Shown piece by piece: positions 48,541 through 61,000 of a stretch of 64,000 bases of DNA. Positions within the stretch are counted from its first letter, which is position 1. Every line of letters starts with the position of its first letter. Both the position numbers and the translations under genes were made by a program. Source of the DNA: Varroa destructor (Eukaryota; Arthropoda; Arachnida; Mesostigmata; Varroidae). The notes under the pieces are model-generated. The model searched no databases. It saw nothing but the letters and a program-made list of their open reading frames with translations, and was not told the origin of the DNA. Location of the stretch: contig NW_019211454.1 in NCBI RefSeq assembly GCF_002443255.2, positions 35,198,061-35,262,060 of the forward strand, given 5' to 3'.

Positions 48541-51500
48541 CTGAAAAGGGACGAAATAAACGTATAAGAACCATCTGAGTTTTGCCACTATACAGTAGAT
48601 CAATATTTCTAAGCAAGCCAGTAATATTTCGATAGGCAAGTTCGGAAAAAAAGAGAAAATTCAACGAATTATTTATTCAGACAATGTAAAACACTCCTCA
48701 AAGTAAACACACTCAAAATAAAACACTACGATACAATAAAAATTGATTTGCGGTTTTTGCTGGATGATCTATATGTGTCATTTTCTTCCTCATTTCCGAG
48801 ATCCAACTCGGGTCGCCAGCTGCAAATGGCATTTTGTGTCTTTACGGTGCACGGAACGCCTTCTTCATCTTTGGTAACTTAGCTCTTGCCCCGTTTATAT
48901 ATATATGCACAACACACCTAGCAAGACATTACAATGAACTATGAGTGTCCCGTTCATCTGAGCTACACACATGTATTCCAAAAGTACTTCCTGCTATATA
49001 CCCATCATTCAAATTTACTACAATGCATAAGGCAGACAACTCCATTACTAAGCAGAAATATGGTACGAGGCTTGCAGATCAATATATGTTGAAACATATC
49101 GATAGACTCAAAATAAGACCACATTTCTCTGATAAGCTACTGGTTATTGTCTAATGGGATCTCTAAATAATAATAATACTCTAATTGGATCAGTAAATAG
49201 GGAATAAACATGATTATTATTATTATATAATAAGTAAAAGTTATCGTTATTTAATGTCAATTAGCAGTTAGTACATTTTAAGCTTCATATATTGGTTTTC
49301 GTTGGCAAACTAGCAAAGTAATCTTGTTAAACTTATTTATTCGTACATGATCAGTCAACACAGCTCGGTAAACGGATTTTTTTATAGTTCATAGAAGAGG
49401 ATCCATATATTTCTCGGTGTTTTCGACTTCAGTTTCTTGAAGCATTGGAACGTTTAAGCGTAAGGTCCGACATCCATCAATGCTAGTGTCATCTTAACAA
49501 GTCTTTCAAGCGCCTATGTTGGAGGACAAGCAGGCTCTTAACGAGGACAGAATGACATAAGATAATAATAATGTTTCGTTCTCTATTAAAAAAATCTCGC
49601 TGTCGTTAGCTTACGCTTGGTGGTACAGAAACCAAGTCCAGTTATTCATGCAGAAAACATAAGGGGCTACACATTTATGGTAAATTTAAAAATATATTAG
49701 AGTGTGTTGGTACTTGTTTCCTCGGACGAAGGATAAAACGGGTCTGGATAGAGGCAGCTAAGTAAAGGTGTCCCATACTGGTTGGTGTTCTATGTAATTT
49801 TCGTTGGAAAAAGCATTGCTGTTTGTATAAGCCAGCACAACTGTTGATGATGATTTCTACAGAAACCACTGGCTATAGAGCGGCCGCCCTATTTCTCTTC
49901 CAACGTCCGCTGCTTAACGTGACACTTACACGATCAGTCTCTGGCTTTGCCCCTTATGGTCCAACAGGCGAAGACATAGGAACGCCGAATGGAAGGTTTT
50001 CCGTAATGCTTCGAACATTTTTTCTTGTGCGTACTAAGAACGGGCTAAGCAAATTTGAATCCATGAGTGTTCTATTAATCAGATGCTCGCGGATTGGCTG
50101 CCTCAGCCGGATTAACGGGCCATTCGCGCGTAAATACCCTTAACGATTTATATTCTAGCTTCAAGACCTCCGTGTGGTCTAGAATGTTGCTAATAGGTCT
50201 ATGCTTTTCGTTGCGTGCCTTCGAGTGCAATTTAATCTTATCGCTATGAGGTCCACCAAATGAGCATACAGGCTACCGCATTTAGCTTCGCTCGTCCCGC
50301 ATTCAGTGAACTCTTTTTCAAGCGTAGCTTTATGAAGTTCTAAAAGGAGCAGGAGGAATGGCTCTCCACCTCAGCACGCGCCTTAGCTTTCCTCCTTATC
50401 CACTCTCTAAGTGCGTCTTTCTTCACTCCGTTGTTAACGTGGCAATAAAGCCCTACGGCCCCTTTACTCTGTGGAAATTAATTAGGGCATTATAAGAGAG
50501 ATGTTCTCAGTAGCACCAGTAGTGAGAAAAGTAAAAATAGAAACCAAAATCGTGCGAATACTCCAGAGTTATACGTATAGTGGTCCTGCAACTTCATCCT
50601 TTCCAATGAGTGACCAACCAGAGAACGCCCTGGCGAGCAGATACGCGAACTCTGCAGGTCAGCAAATTTGTCGGCGAAACGGTGCGCACCGGCCCAGCCT
50701 GCAAAGTACTTTGGGACCAGGAGAAAATCGCTGGCTGCTTTGCATGCGATTGAGGTGCAAAGAACTCGAGGAGTTGAGCCATGATATAAGTGCCGAAGAT
50801 GGAAGGAAGAAAGAAATGGTGACCGGGTCGTTAGTGCCGAAATTTTCAGAAATCAAATAAAGCCCAGTTGCCATTGATTTTGCTTTACTGCAAAAATCAG
50901 GTAACCCAAAGGCGCATGTGCGAAGTATGTCTCGTGTGAGCGCGAAGGGTCGCATCCGTCGGCCTGCCGCTTCAGATAACGTGACCACAGAGCTGCTGCT
51001 GGCCTAACCGACCCCCCTCACAACCCACTCTCGAGTAGCGACTAAGCGTTCGAGCTCCGACCGTTTTGTACGGTTTTTCCTTTTTCCTTTTTGCTTCCTT
51101 TTAAGACCATTGCGCAGCTGACGAACGCTTTTACATATAGTCATAGATTCACAAAGTTCTGTCCTCCACTTGCTATTTCGCGTACCCCCCTCCCGGTCCA
51201 TATGCAAACCCAGATACACAAAATTCTGCTCGTATCATTTTCTATGTATCAACAGAAAAAGTGCCCAAGATTTTGGTAGTGAAGTTCGAGCAGTGATAGT
51301 AGCCGTGACGCGCCGTCCGCCCTCACGAGTAGGGCCAAGTGAAGCAGCATTTATTATAGACTCCGGCTACGTTTGAAAAACGTGCGCACCGTCTTCATTC
51401 CTATCCTTTTTGCCCGTTTGTCTTCCTTTCATTCCGCAGGGCTCTCTTGGCGTCTCTTTGACCTTGATGATATGGAATAATTGGCCAGAGGAGACTTCAA

Positions 51501-54500
51501 GATGATCACCAGCGTTTTCACTGTTATCAAACGTCGCACCCAAATAACGAGTGTGGCCACAAACTCATACACAGATACAATACTCACAACGAAAATCTTG
51601 TACATAGAATACAGAGGGCGAGCGGTATCGTTTATCGCAGTTTGTTATTCGGCGTTGGTTTCTTCCCAAGAAGATCCGTTTGTAAGTGAGCTCGAACAGC
51701 ATAAAGAAACAGAAGATTTTATGCGCTAGATAACTGTCGTATTGAAAGCACAGCATATCCCTATCCACCTCACATTTCTATACCATACTGTTGTAAGAAT
51801 GCATACAGATCTCGTCAAAATAAATATGAAAGAAACGATCGATCTTTTGGATTAACCAAACGTACAGCTGTGCTTCAGCCTTTTCAACATTACAATTATC
51901 TGAATGGACGTATCAGTCTCTTCCCTGCTAATGCCTTTTTCTTCTAGACACGGACCATCCGTACTACTTCTGCACGCTATAATACAGTATATTGTAATCA
52001 TCTAACGCAACTGAACAAGACCGCCTTTTTGTCTCTTGTTTAGTATATAAAACACCTCTAAATGCATGCACGCGCTTGTCTTATATTGTCAGATTAGGGC
52101 AGAGACTGGCCACAGTGAGCACATCATCGTCGCCTTATTGCGTCCTATGAGAATGATGCGAAGAAGATGAAACGCAATCTGATTTCACGCGAGGACACGC
52201 TAAGGTGACCGCTTTTGTTGCTGATGAACACTAACACCGCGTTCATCAACTAGCAACAACGACGATGGGCGCCGACGATGTACGCAGATGGTGTAGTGCG
52301 CATTAATATAATGACTTGACTCTGCTGAACCCCTGTAACTGCCGTCCTCGCAGTTCCCATTAAGCAACTATGACGACAACGGCCTCGCTAGATAAATCTC
52401 AACATCAAACCAGCCTGCAGCGCTCGTCTGTCTCTACCCCCATAAGTGCTATTATTGTTAGAAGCATGACCATGGTGCGTCCTCATCGTAGCCCCCCGTC
52501 ATTACAACTGTCTTTTTTGCCACATTCAAACCTTTTTTCTTAATCTACTAGCTAAATACAATTCTCGGCGAAATGTGCAGCAACCCGATTCTTGAGATGT
52601 CTTGTAGTCTCACAGGTAATTTATTTTTTTTTTTGTTAATTTATCCTTATTTATTCCTCCCCATTGCATCAATGTCTTGCCTTTCATATTCTGCAGGTAT
52701 TCTCTAAGATGACCGCGGTAACAAACGCGACATAAAATGAAGACGCAGCGTTAGTTGACAAATCATTGCCGCCACTGGAACTATTAGTGCATTTTGGTAA
52801 CTGGTGTGCCACGGCTCGAAATGTCGAGAGCTTACCATAATTCTAGAAGCCACAGAGGCCCCTTTAGGCTTTTGAGTCAGATCGGCCGGAGTCAAACAGG
52901 CCCCCGTGCGCCTATTCACCCAGCCATAGGCGGACGACCTTCTGAACGAACGATCGAACCGAAAAACAAACGAACACTATGTGCAATTATAAGGTAATTG
53001 CATGGGAGCAGCAGCGAGCGATGGAGCTGAAAGAAAATGAATAGAGGGCAGAGACAGAAGCGACGATAAATATACGTACTCACTACACAGAGCTATGCCT
53101 TATAGAGACAGCCATTCTACGGAGCACAGTCAGATTTCCAGGTGAGCGGATAAGCTCAAGATGTATGAACCCTGAGCGGGTTAATTTGTACACCGTACTG
53201 GAGACGATCAGACAAATTTCGATCGATTTTGTTAATGCAAAACTTCCACAACGATTCGTCATTTCCGAGTATCCCTATACAATATCGTTTCAAAATGTGG
53301 GTATATGTGCTAAATTGGTTGGATCTTTGACTCTAGCGCTTAGCGTATAACGCTGGACTAAAGCAACTAGCCAATAATACACACAGGGACATGCAAAATA
53401 CACCTGTCTTCGTGCGACGGCCTCCATATATGAACTCATGGATATCTGGACGTCCCCATATACAACACTCGATCAACTGATCCGTGTAAGGGAGCGTAAT
53501 AACGATGCCACTAAGGACTCGAGAGCTAAAGTAACCTAATTGAATAACCTTACAAGTTTAGCCCAGCCTAAGCACGAAGCTACAAAGAGGTTTTTTCTTG
53601 CCAATATAGAAGCACTGCTAGTCCGCTGCCCGAGATAACACCTTTCCTCATCCACAGCCACCAGCGTCGCCGCCATGACTAGGTTGTGCCCCATGAAGCA
53701 AGCCTATAACGAGCGAAATTCCTATCTGTGCCTCTGGAGACTACTATTAACGTGGCCTTCTTTCACTGTAGTGGCAATAAATTGGATCCGCCCGAAATAA
53801 CAACGGCTTTACGCCGCTAAGATCCGTATTTGCAGCAAGTACAGCTGCCGTTACCGCTGCGCTAAATCAAGAACAAACGCCTACGGTAAGTTCGGTCGCA
53901 GGTGTTTCCGTATATAACACCCCATTAACCAACCGAGCGATACTGATTATAGCGTTAATTTGAGATCGTTCGAAAAATAATTCGTGACAATCAATCATCT
54001 CAATAATAATAATAAATGAAATAAAAGAGACTACTGGAATATGAGAGGCATTTATTCATAATGGTAGCAATGAAACGTAGCTATTATTCAATTGTAAACT
54101 ATCTCCGCTACCGATTTTGAACGGTCAAAACATTACTTCATCATTCTTTTTTAACATCCTCCGACTATTTTTTCTGTGAGGACAGCTTTTCGAAATCACC
54201 TCTTTGACAGTTGTATGAAGAGGTTGAAGTGATAACTGGGGTAGGACTTCCTGGATTCCTTAGTTGTTCCCGAGTAGTTTCTGAAGCAGTGTAGTAAGCC
54301 AACATAGTTTTTTTTTTTTTGCTTTCTTCGCGGTGATAATTCCTATCGTCTTATTCTGCTCGGTAATTTATTAGCCACACAGACCCTGCAGTTACGTCGA
54401 AAGATATGCCCCCAAAAACTAGAAAAGTGTTCGAGTCCGTTTTCTTTGACTATCCATAGCTTAAAATGATAGATTTTTTAAAGTTATTGACTAGCAATAT

Positions 54501-56019
54501 CTTACAGCCCCTGAACGTTTGCTTGAAAATTCGAGTAATGCGTTAAATGTTTTACGTAACGTTGAATCTTCTCCTGATCAAGCCAGATCGTTTACAAAAT
54601 ACAATCCAAAAATAGCGCGAAGATAGCATCCTTTACTGGTCCATTATTTCAAGGCGGTACTTCGTATACGTGCCATTGTTTAACATTCTGTGTCTAACGA
54701 TAATGCTTTCAGCAACAACGTTACAAACTAGAAACTTTGGAGGAAAAAATATCGTCATTAGCGTAATTGTTGTAACTCTATATATCTGCACAACCTTTTT
54801 CTTTTAAACAAAAGTATAACCGTGTCGTTTGCCGAGAAACAGACCTTCAAGCGTGACTTATAGGGCAATCCGAGACGACCTCTTGATGTAAAAATTTCCT
54901 AGCTGGCCTGAGACTTCAATCGCCAGCCTTGGCCATTTGACCGTCAGTCAGGCAAACGTTTTTCTTGTCTGTTACGACTGCCACTCAGTTTAGCTACAAC
55001 GACACAATATAATAGGCTGTCAAAATAGGCTCTCTTAGAATTGGGACAACACGGCCTACCACAGAATGCTGACGGCACAATACAACGATCAAATAGAACA
55101 ATTATATTTCTCAATGTAATAATAGATACGCCATTTTGTCATTCACACATATATGACTTATGAATCTTAATGAAGACGCGGCATTAGTTCTTCGAAAGAT
55201 TATATTTCCCCGACGATAAACCCGAGGAGCACGTATAAGGTATATTCCAAAAAGTACTTAAAGAAGACGGCCGTCCGTGGCTTAGTGATTAAAACCAAAC
55301 TTTTGCAAGTCATGGATCTTGTAGGGTCTATTTCAATGTCGAACAGCTATCTATAGCTACATATATTTATTGTCAAATATGTGCCATCCTTGAGTCATAA
55401 ATCATTTTGCATTGGTCTACTTTTATTAACTAGATACAGCTTTGGATGGCCTATATAGACTATAAGATTTAAAGACCTTCCACCTAAGTCCCTTAAGGCT
55501 TCTTGTCACGTTAGAGGGATCACGTATAGATGACCGTGCTCCCACACTGATACTTTCTCATTCTCGTCTACCAAAATAATCTGCCAGCCAATTCAAATAT
55601 AGTTGATAATATAAGGGACATTATATTATAAGGGAACAAACCTATTATGGCAGACGCTCAGTGGAGACGGTCTACAGAGACGTGCCCTTTAGACGCAAGC
55701 CATACATAAGTAAAGTAAAAACGAAGCAAAGATCTGTCGCCAAATGACTTTTGCTTATCCAGGAACGAAAGTATTCAGGTGTCCTAATAATAGGTGGTCT
55801 AACTAAAAACTGTTCAACGGTGTATGCTGATGCCATATCAAATAAGCAAGCTTTATTTACAACAAATACGTAGATCTCACATTCAAATTTAGGTGAGGAT
55901 TAAAAAACCATGTAATCTGACTATAAAGTTACCCATTGTCAACTAATTACGTTTGCGTCACTGACAATGCCAAAAGTGTACATACAAGATAAACCATGAG
56001 TCAGAAAGCGCAACCTTTG

Positions 56020-56023
<4 letters not shown>
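48541..56023. other. Region upstream of dlg5 exon a, no supported gene
   Basis: AT-rich in most parts, with GC-richer islands at about 49.9-51.4 kb and 52.1-53.0 kb. A 119-codon plus frame (50501-50860) and a 109-codon minus frame (50659-50988) overlap each other, with no motif in either. I searched the minus strand for dlg5 N-terminal coiled-coil exons and recognised none. A (AT)n run lies near 48894-48905. Confidence 0.45.

Positions 56024-56071
<48 letters not shown>
56024..56071. repeat. (AT)24 microsatellite
   Basis: About 48 bases of uninterrupted AT dinucleotide, the longest intact TA run in the window outside the gap. Confidence 0.95.
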
Positions 56072-56074
<3 letters not shown>

Positions 56075-56673
56075 CTTTATTATGTACCATTTAAGTATTC
56101 TTTGTATTTTGCTACTTGACTAAGATGCTACAGCCCAAAAATATGAATGAGATTGTATTATAACAATATTTATGTTTGACCAATGCAACATCATTGTAGA
56201 TGTACTTTATATCGTAGTATATAGGATATATATTACATGGCATATATATATGTACAAAAGGGGAACCACTCTAATGCGATTGCATAGCTTTGACTGCAAG
56301 AAATTGACGTCCAGACGAAGTAATCGTCATGGTGCAGGGAATCGAAAAATCAAATAAGACACCTTTCTGTAGCTGTCTTATTTCCAGCCCAATATCAGAC
56401 CAGACAACAGATCAGAGCCTCGACTGAATATATTATCCAGCCAGCGTTGCGTCCTTCGGCTGTGATGCCAATGAATTGGCTTGTATTGACAATCACGTAC
56501 TCCAGGAACAGAGATACGCAATGATTTATTGCCCGTGTTTCTGATAACGATTCAAATTATCTATATATATATATATATCTATATATAAGGCAATTGGTTT
56601 AACCATTTGATTTGTTACGTTTCTGGCTGTAGTTTTGTTACGGCCAGCGATCTGTGTTACTCGGCTTACACAG

Positions 56674-56855
56674 TCCCACAATGATGAGATTGCCCAGTCA
56701 TCGCCCAGCGACGAAGAAGACTCTGAGTTGGTCGCCATCGAGGAAGCCTTGGAATACTCTACCCTCAGCAGAGAAACACGGAACAGGTCCAAGGATTCCA
56801 AGAAAGTACTTCGCCTGCTGTTACCCCGAGATTCCACAGCAATTCCACTGTTCAG
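56674..56855 (+). CDS. Candidate acidic exon, unknown product
   Basis: The segment lies between an acceptor-like GTTACTCGGCTTACACAG and a donor CTGTTCAG|GTTATC. It is 182 nt, entering in phase 0 and leaving in phase 2. It reads SHNDEIAQSSPSDEEDSELV, then an EEALEYSTLSRETR helix-like part and RSKDSKKVLRLLLPRDS. Codons are mostly G/C-ending in the first half (GCC CAG TCG CCC AGC GAC). The acidic serine cluster would suit casein-kinase-2-type phosphorylation. The minus strand is also open across this stretch (56526-57158, 210 codons), which weakens the call. No family was recognised. Confidence 0.28.
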
Positions 56856-57063
56856 GTTATCCATATACTCCATACACAACAGCACAATAACGATAACCAC
56901 CTTTTTAACGAGTACTAGCACAATTGCTAGCGGAACAGCTACACAAACAGGAAAAATATTATGATAGGAACAACAATTAATCTCTCGCTTGTTGGAGAAT
57001 GTGTCCATCCGTCGTATTGTCGATCGAAGCACACTTGCACATTGTACAATATATACAAAACAC

Positions 57064-57084
57064 GTATGTATGTATGTATGTATG
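57064..57084. repeat. (GTAT)5 tetranucleotide repeat
   Basis: Five clean GTAT units plus one base, flanked by unique sequence. Confidence 0.9.
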
Positions 57085-57239
57085 TGTTCTTTAGTGAGTG
57101 TACAGCGCTGAACTAGCGCATATGCTAAGTTGCACAAACAGAATACGTCACTCGACAATATCGATACTATTGGGCTTATTTTAATAGTCTCATGTGTACA
57201 CGACTATTCATATACAAATTGCTATTGGTATTCTAACTG

Positions 57240-58040
57240 GCTGGCTTCAAATGGAAGACGACGACGACGCGAGACCAGTTCGTGTCGTCGTTGAGGGTCG
57301 CTACTTGTTGTCGCCGCGATACTGACGTCAATGTTTTACCAACAACAGCCTTTCCTCATGTGCCCGCCTCCATGGCGAAGCTAGAACGTTGTTTCTACTG
57401 GTCTGCTGCTATTTCAGCACGGCAATCGCCGTTGCCGCCTCTGTCGCAGTTGCCCAATAACAACGAAAATCGAAGGCACCCGCCACTGAATACGCGATAC
57501 GATAAAGCAGGGCGACAAGCCAAAGGCGGACAACGCTGCCCCGGTTGTACCAATACGGTGGCGCGACGTACAGTGGGCGCATTGTGACGTCCTATTGACA
57601 AACGGCAGCGCTTTGCTGCACGTGTGGTACTGCATGGCTGTGTATGTCTGCTTGTGTGCGCTTGTTTGAAAAGATAATCACAGGAGACCTTGCCAAAGTT
57701 GCTATCGTCGAAACAAAAGTCGAAAAGCCCGCTCTGTCCAACGCTGCGTAGGAACGTGAGACGTAGAAGCAGACAGACAAGGAGATGTGTGGGGAGAAAG
57801 AATGGGAAAAAAATGGTCGAGGGGTAGAAGTATAATTAGAAATCTCACGACGGTGATGCTTCGGGGTAGCAGCAGAAGTGCCATAATCTCGCAGGTGGAC
57901 GCCTGGGGAAGGAGAGTGCTTTACACGTGCGAAACGGAGCTTTGCAAAGCGCCAGCGAAGAAGGGACGGATAGGGAACACAAGATACGATAAAGGATCAA
58001 CAGAACGAATCGGAAGGTTAACTAAACGGCCAATGTAAGC
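57240..58040. other. GC- and CpG-rich island, no gene called
   Basis: Dense CG dinucleotides (for example GACGACGACGACGCGAG at the left edge) and few stops on either strand. A plus frame at 57282-57587 contains an ATG in fair context followed by AKLERCFYW. Overlapping minus frames are equally open. The composition suits a promoter or 5' end, but no splice-consistent gene was found. Confidence 0.4.
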
Positions 58041-61000
58041 CGTCGAAACACTTCCCTTCCTGTTGGTGTCTTAGGAGCTAAACGTGTACTGTAGACGAAA
58101 TGATCCAACACAGAGTTATCGAACACGTATTGATTATCTATATGTTAAAAGTGAAACAAATATATTCTAAATTTTAAAATAATACTGGTGAGGTGTATAT
58201 ATTCTATTTTGTTCGACGACCTTTTTTGCCGTTTTTCTGGTAATACCATCATTCTAACGCTATAGCGCTTCTACGTTTTCTGGGAAAGAAATTGTGATGA
58301 GTGTCTTTCGTACCCCCCCCACTGAAACTAAATGAGCATCATTGATAGAGCTCAATCATCACTAAGGGAAAATCTAAACATACTTTGAATTGATTCTGTG
58401 AAATTGTTACGCCCCAAGAAGGGTGAACGAGATTTACAACGTACCCGAGATGTTAACTACCGATTATTATTATGCAAACATCATTGATTTTTTCACAAGT
58501 GGTCCTGAGCAAGTTGGCGTACTCATTGCTAAACTTATATAGTCTACTGATGCGGAAATAGGATCTCTTTTTACAGAAAACGGGATTTATGTATATCAAA
58601 TGAAACATTTTATTTGATGAAAGGCTGACTGGAAAAGCGTGCAGAAGGTGTCTCAGCTTTTCCATAATCTAAACATATTAAATAGTTGAAGTAACTAGAA
58701 TATTTTCAGAAAAAAAAGCGGTACTGTCCTAGCTTTCGTTCAGGCGATCTGCTAAACATGATGATTCATTACTTAGTACACCGTTTAGCTATACACTTAA
58801 ACTGATTGTCTATATATTTCATGCCTTGTAGCAGTCACGGAATATCTTTGTTGTTACCCGTCATACATTGCACCAATGACTGGTTTATTTGACATTTAGT
58901 AGGAAAACTGTTAGCGGTATTCGCCTTTCTATTTAAGCGCTAAGGTAATGACACGTCGCCAGCATTGGAAAGCGAATATTGCTACGCCGATGCAACGGGT
59001 CGCCTGGGAAGATAATAAATAGCAAACATTAGGTTTTTCTCATAGAGTAATTCTATGCAGAAAAAAATCACCTCCCAACTGCTGCAAAACAACGTTATAG
59101 GATGTGAGTGCAGAGGTTATTCAAGCCCTTCTGGCAGCCCAACTCGTCCTTGTACGCAACTCAATCCTGTATCGCCGCGGGCGCTAGGAAGCGACTTCTA
59201 TAAACGGCAGCGGAAGCAAACAGGTGAGCGGCATAGTGAACGCAAACTTCAATAGAAACGCAGTAAGCCGAAAGAGGTACTCGATGCAGATACAGACTGC
59301 GGCGGTAGGATCAGGCCGAAGAACGTTTTCAAAGAAATTAATTCAATGCGTTTAGGCACGTGCCACGGAGGTTGCATTCGCAGCTCTACAGATCGGAGTC
59401 CAATGGTATGCAAGACGTGTAATTCTCGAGATACGGAGAAGCGCCGAACTGCTCCAGTCCCGCCCCAGTGTCATTTCTGTTCTTAATATACTGGTCCTGG
59501 AAAATCCAAACGGCATGACCAACTGATTAGCCCGTATCCTCCCATTTTATGGAAAACAACGGTAACGACGATGACGACAAATAAGAAAGTCATCTCGGAA
59601 AAAAGCGTATCTCGCAAAGCCCATCGGGGTAAGCACAGCTTTACCAGTTACTGTTCAAGTACAGGTTTTCTTCTCACACGACCTAGCTAGTTTCTTTCCC
59701 ATTCCTTTTTTGCATTGCAGCTAGCTATAGGTACTATGGAGGGAGATTAGACTAGTAAGAGTTGTGTTTCTGTGGCTCTTTGTCTTTAGCTTTGAAGCAT
59801 TGATTTCTACTGCTCTAAGCGTCCCCGGCTCCACCGGTTCCTAAGTAGTTTTCTGGCCGTCGTTGCACTATGTGCATATCATGGTCGGCTACTAGCTTGT
59901 CTGTCGGTACGCTTCCGTAGTTGACACGTCGTAGTACAAGAATCCAATAATCCTGTTCTTCCATTTGGTACAGACTCAACTCTACACTAACATAATCTAC
60001 GCTATCCCACTGCTAATCCCTTGCTGAGACAGGAAAGTGACGGACGGACCCAGCGGTGTGGCTCTTCGACGAACGGATGTCCAGCGAAACCGCTTCTACA
60101 TCGCGTTACTCCGGTTGCGGTGTTAACAGTAACATAAAGTATGTTACATGTCACATTTACATTAACATAAACGCAAGCAATAGTACCGTCTTTGTTCAGT
60201 AGACCAAATCAAAATTACTAACAGCATTTTCCCCACGTTTTCATCAACAACAACTAAGTGCTCTTTAGCGCAGTTCATGAAGCATGCTGCTAATGATGAC
60301 GCAGGAAGCGAAAGAACGCGGAAGTTAGCAAGCGAACTTGAATAAATGAAGAGTGTCCCGTAATAGAGAAGCAGAGCTGAGCAACAGATACATATTCCCA
60401 CGAAGGTTTCTGACTATCGACTATGACAACCCCGGGGGACCAATAGGGCTAACGGCATAGGCGATCGTAAAAGAGAACCGCGGCGTCGAGCTACTGTCGC
60501 TGTAACGTTGGAAAGAAGAGGCGCCTAAAGCCTATCTGTTTGGGATGCTAAACAATAGTATCACATCTACTCCACCCTCGGAGGAGATTGGCCATTGTTT
60601 CCCTCCCCTCAGAGCCCCCTCCTAATCGCATCGCCTAACTCTCAGGCGGGTTCGACGAGTTCATATTCAATGCCCGCATATCCTCTACGCCACTATCTCT
60701 CTCTCAGTCACTATTCGCGTCGAAAACACCATGGTGCCCGTTCGAGGTCTCCTCTGACGGAGCCGGTAGTAGGACTCCATCATAGGCCCGCTTACTGCAT
60801 TGACTTTTACCCTGGCTGTTCCCCTATTTTTTCACAATGCCCAAATGTGATGCTACGATACGACGACACGGCAGCATGTCATGCCATCGCCAATCGATGC
60901 TGACTTTGTTGCTTTCGATGCGACAGGTTCTGCTACCGAAGATCCATATTGTTGCCCCAATTGAAGGTCACTGGGTTTCCTTGTCCCAATCGACTGGACC

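Noticed and set aside
57372..57587. Plus frame starting MAKLERCFYW, faintly like small lysosomal membrane proteins
   Set aside because: No membrane spans follow and no good donor is placed to change frame. The resemblance is too short to support.
60861..60935. Possible first exon starting MPSPIDADFVAFDAT with a CAG|GTTCTG donor
   Set aside because: All three frames are open here and no downstream exon was found.
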